Source: Fidelibacterota bacterium (GTDB lineage Bacteria; Fidelibacterota; Marinisomatia; SCGC-AAA003-L08; TS1B11). Taken from it: 64,000 bases of DNA. The stretch lies in contig SCKJ01000008.1 of the NCBI GenBank assembly GCA_004124875.1, positions 1-64,000 of the forward strand, read 5' to 3'. Every line of letters begins with the position of its first letter. The stretch's first letter is position 1. This document shows positions 62,356 through 64,000 of the stretch, one piece after another. Under the pieces are notes generated by a model. That model worked only from the letters and a program-made list of their open reading frames with translations, searched no databases and had not been told where the DNA came from. The position numbers and the translations under genes are program-made.

Positions 62356-62548
62356 TCAATCAACTTCTGAACGGTCCCGCTGTGTAAGGATGACTGCACG
62401 AGGGTACCAGCCGGTCAGGTATCAGCGTAATGTGGTTTGCGATGCCTTGGCCGGCAGGCAACCATCTGCTCCGCTGGTCGACCGAGGATTGAATATCTCG
62501 CTTCGTGTCTGTCTATTAATTCCTGGTCAGGATTAGCGCAACTGAGAC

Positions 62549-64000
62549 TTAGAAATCAAATTTGACGCCGGCGGCAAAGGTGCGCGGCAACCCGGGACGG
62601 ACCCCAGCTGGACGTTGAGCGACAATGTAGACCTGATCCGTCACATTGCGTACATTGAAGTATAGCCGGGCATCTTCAAGCACCCGGAATTCTCCGGATA
62701 TATCTAAAATCAGCGCGGCATCAACCGTTTCGGAAGCAACCATAGCCCCCTGTCCCGCCTGCGTCCGCATGGCGCTGGTATATTTACTGCTTAGGGTCAG
62801 GTTCCATTTTTTTCCTTTCAGGGTCCCTTCCACAAAAAGTTGATGTTCCGCAATATAGGGAAGTTTGTCACCGGCAACCACTGTGCCCCAGGCTCCAAAA
62901 TCGCTTGTAAAACTGTTCCTGAACTCCGCATCGGTGTACGTATAACTTGCCCGCAAAGGCAAAGCATAGCCACCCATCCGCGCACTGTAATTGCCGCTCA
63001 GCTCCACCCCGAATACATCGACCTCTCCGGCATTAAACTGGTCGCCCGTACCCTCGCCGCCCGTAGCCAGGAGATCAGCCCCGAGCATGTTATCATACCT
63101 GTTCATAAACACCAATCCATCCAGCAGAAATCCGGCTTTGTCAATTCGCAGGCCCAATTCGGTATTCAGGCTCTCTTCCGCCTTGACATTGTTCCCTTCC
63201 TTGCCAGGCCCCGGCGGCGTAAATCCTTTGTGAAACCCGGCAATCATGGTCAAGGCTGATGTATACTTATAGGTTATCCCGATACCGGGAATGATAGCAT
63301 AAATAGCGGTTTTATAAATCTCAGGCTGCGCTTTTCTTTCGGGATCGGCCGTGCTATACTCTGTTCTTGTCAGCAGGATATCTTCTGTCCTGACCCCTGG
63401 GACAATCGTCACTCTATTGTACGTGATCTTATCCCGAATATACCAGGATATGGCTTGGGCGGAGCCTATGCGGTTATCCTTCGAGCCCGGGGCCGCTTGG
63501 GTCGTTCGCTTCAACTTCCCGCCCACCATCTGATACTTGTCAACATGCTGGAACCGGTCCTCTTCATCCTCATGGTAGCGGACGCTGATCTCGAATTCAT
63601 TATTTATACCGGCAACTGTTGATCTCCAGTTCAATATACTCTGAATGCCTTGACCGAAATAGGTACGTTTGTTGGCTTTTATCTGGTACTGATCAATGTC
63701 ACTGTCTCTGGCTGTCAGCAGATCGAAGGCCGCAGCATTTTCCGACGGATCGGTGAGAATCGTGGCGATTTTTTCACCGCCCACTTTATCCAGCTTGTAC
63801 CAATTGCGGTAAAAATCATTCCGGTAAGCCGTGGTCGTTATATCCAGCCATTGGGTCGGTTTGATAAAATGCCGAAGCTGGACTTGTGAGTGATCCGCAT
63901 TCAGTCGATCATTTTGAGATGCCCTATATCTGCGAAACGGTTTTATGGAAAAATCGTTTTCACTCAAACCGAGGTAGGTTTCATGAGAGACCTCATCAGT
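62549..64000 (-). CDS. TonB-dependent receptor, C-terminal part (5' end outside the window)
   Basis: The open frame runs to the window edge. The codons above the apparent TTG start at 63967 are also coding (DEVSHETYLGLSENDF), so the true start lies past 64000. The visible part is the outer-membrane beta-barrel, with alternating strands and the terminal aromatic motif ending AAGVKFDF. NETYLGL-SENDF-RRY and VKAEESLNTELGLR segments resemble FecA-type ferric-citrate receptors. The TonB box and plug domain are outside the window. Confidence 0.92.
   Translation of the reverse strand, partial: TDEVSHETYLGLSENDFSIKPFRRYRASQNDRLNADHSQVQLRHFIKPTQWLDITTTAYRNDFYRNWYKLDKVGGEKIATILTDPSENAAAFDLLTARDSDIDQYQIKANKRTYFGQGIQSILNWRSTVAGINNEFEISVRYHEDEEDRFQHVDKYQMVGGKLKRTTQAAPGSKDNRIGSAQAISWYIRDKITYNRVTIVPGVRTEDILLTRTEYSTADPERKAQPEIYKTAIYAIIPGIGITYKYTSALTMIAGFHKGFTPPGPGKEGNNVKAEESLNTELGLRIDKAGFLLDGLVFMNRYDNMLGADLLATGGEGTGDQFNAGEVDVFGVELSGNYSARMGGYALPLRASYTYTDAEFRNSFTSDFGAWGTVVAGDKLPYIAEHQLFVEGTLKGKKWNLTLSSKYTSAMRTQAGQGAMVASETVDAALILDISGEFRVLEDARLYFNVRNVTDQVYIVAQRPAGVRPGLPRTFAAGVKFDF

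Overview
The window reads as a bacterial chromosome, moderately GC-rich, with several clearly AT-richer patches (about 1.8-4.1 kb, 28.2-29.4 kb, 34.6-34.9 kb and 58.9-59.6 kb). It opens with the 5' part of a 16S rRNA gene on the minus strand. The 16S text, an aa3-type oxidase, a split cytochrome b complex carrying an octaheme cytochrome c, a TonB receptor and a secreted-protein tail ending KIVLLK suggest an aerobic Gram-negative of the FCB or Neomarinimicrobiota type. This placement is an inference; no database was searched.

Layout. (1) 0-4.1 kb: 16S 5' end, a secreted TPR-like protein, then an AT-rich two-gene cassette between copies of a palindromic repeat. The cassette encodes a 61-residue protein like T4 Imm (superinfection immunity) and a membrane-anchored SH3-TM-DUF4041-GIY-YIG nuclease resembling the SNIPE anti-phage nuclease. 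This is the best candidate for an undescribed system here. (2) 4.3-22.1 kb: one long minus-strand block reading HEAT protein, Rieske, cytochrome b N-half, cytochrome b C-half, octaheme cytochrome c, cupredoxin-like protein, CtaA, CtaB, COX1, COX3, COX4, two small membrane proteins, COX2, Sco, DUF420, then tig-clpP-clpX. Together these give a quinol-to-oxygen electron path, its heme A and copper assembly factors, and a protein quality-control unit. (3) 22.2-29.5 kb: a tiny Arg-rich protein, a methyltransferase and a metallophosphoesterase, followed by two stretches each closed by a short copy of the phosphoesterase 3' end. The first holds an XRE regulator and a hybrid histidine kinase; the second holds a gene with an in-frame TGA. 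(4) 29.5-34.6 kb: a minus-strand signalling operon of an unknown protein, a coiled-coil repeat protein, a GAF-GAF-PAS class III nucleotide cyclase and TPR proteins that look split by a frameshift.

(5) 35-46.4 kb: acetyl-CoA synthetase, an EamA transporter, a FetB/UPF0014 permease, a lipoprotein subtilase, a small lipoprotein, a 23-bp tandem repeat, a DUF5519 gene behind a duplicated 5' segment of the neighbouring TolB-N/TPR gene, two thioredoxin-fold proteins and an O-methyltransferase. (6) 46.5-51.1 kb: an SGNH-TPR / DUF5989 / SxtJ-like / carbamoyltransferase locus, probably modifying a secreted or surface product. (7) 51.2-54.6 kb: a truncated sodium:solute symporter, a ferredoxin-reductase-like flavoprotein, an HtrA-type protease without an obvious signal peptide, and a MarR regulator with a 20-bp palindrome at its start. 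(8) 55.1-58.0 kb: two PspA/IM30 paralogues bracketing two paralogous membrane proteins, a likely envelope-stress module. (9) 58.2-64 kb: a PhnP-like MBL hydrolase, a fused inositol-1-phosphate cytidylyltransferase/CDP-alcohol phosphotransferase with DUF4202 and HspQ genes, a secreted-protein remnant and a 5'-truncated TonB-dependent receptor. No CRISPR array, tRNA gene, transposase or integrase was recognised.
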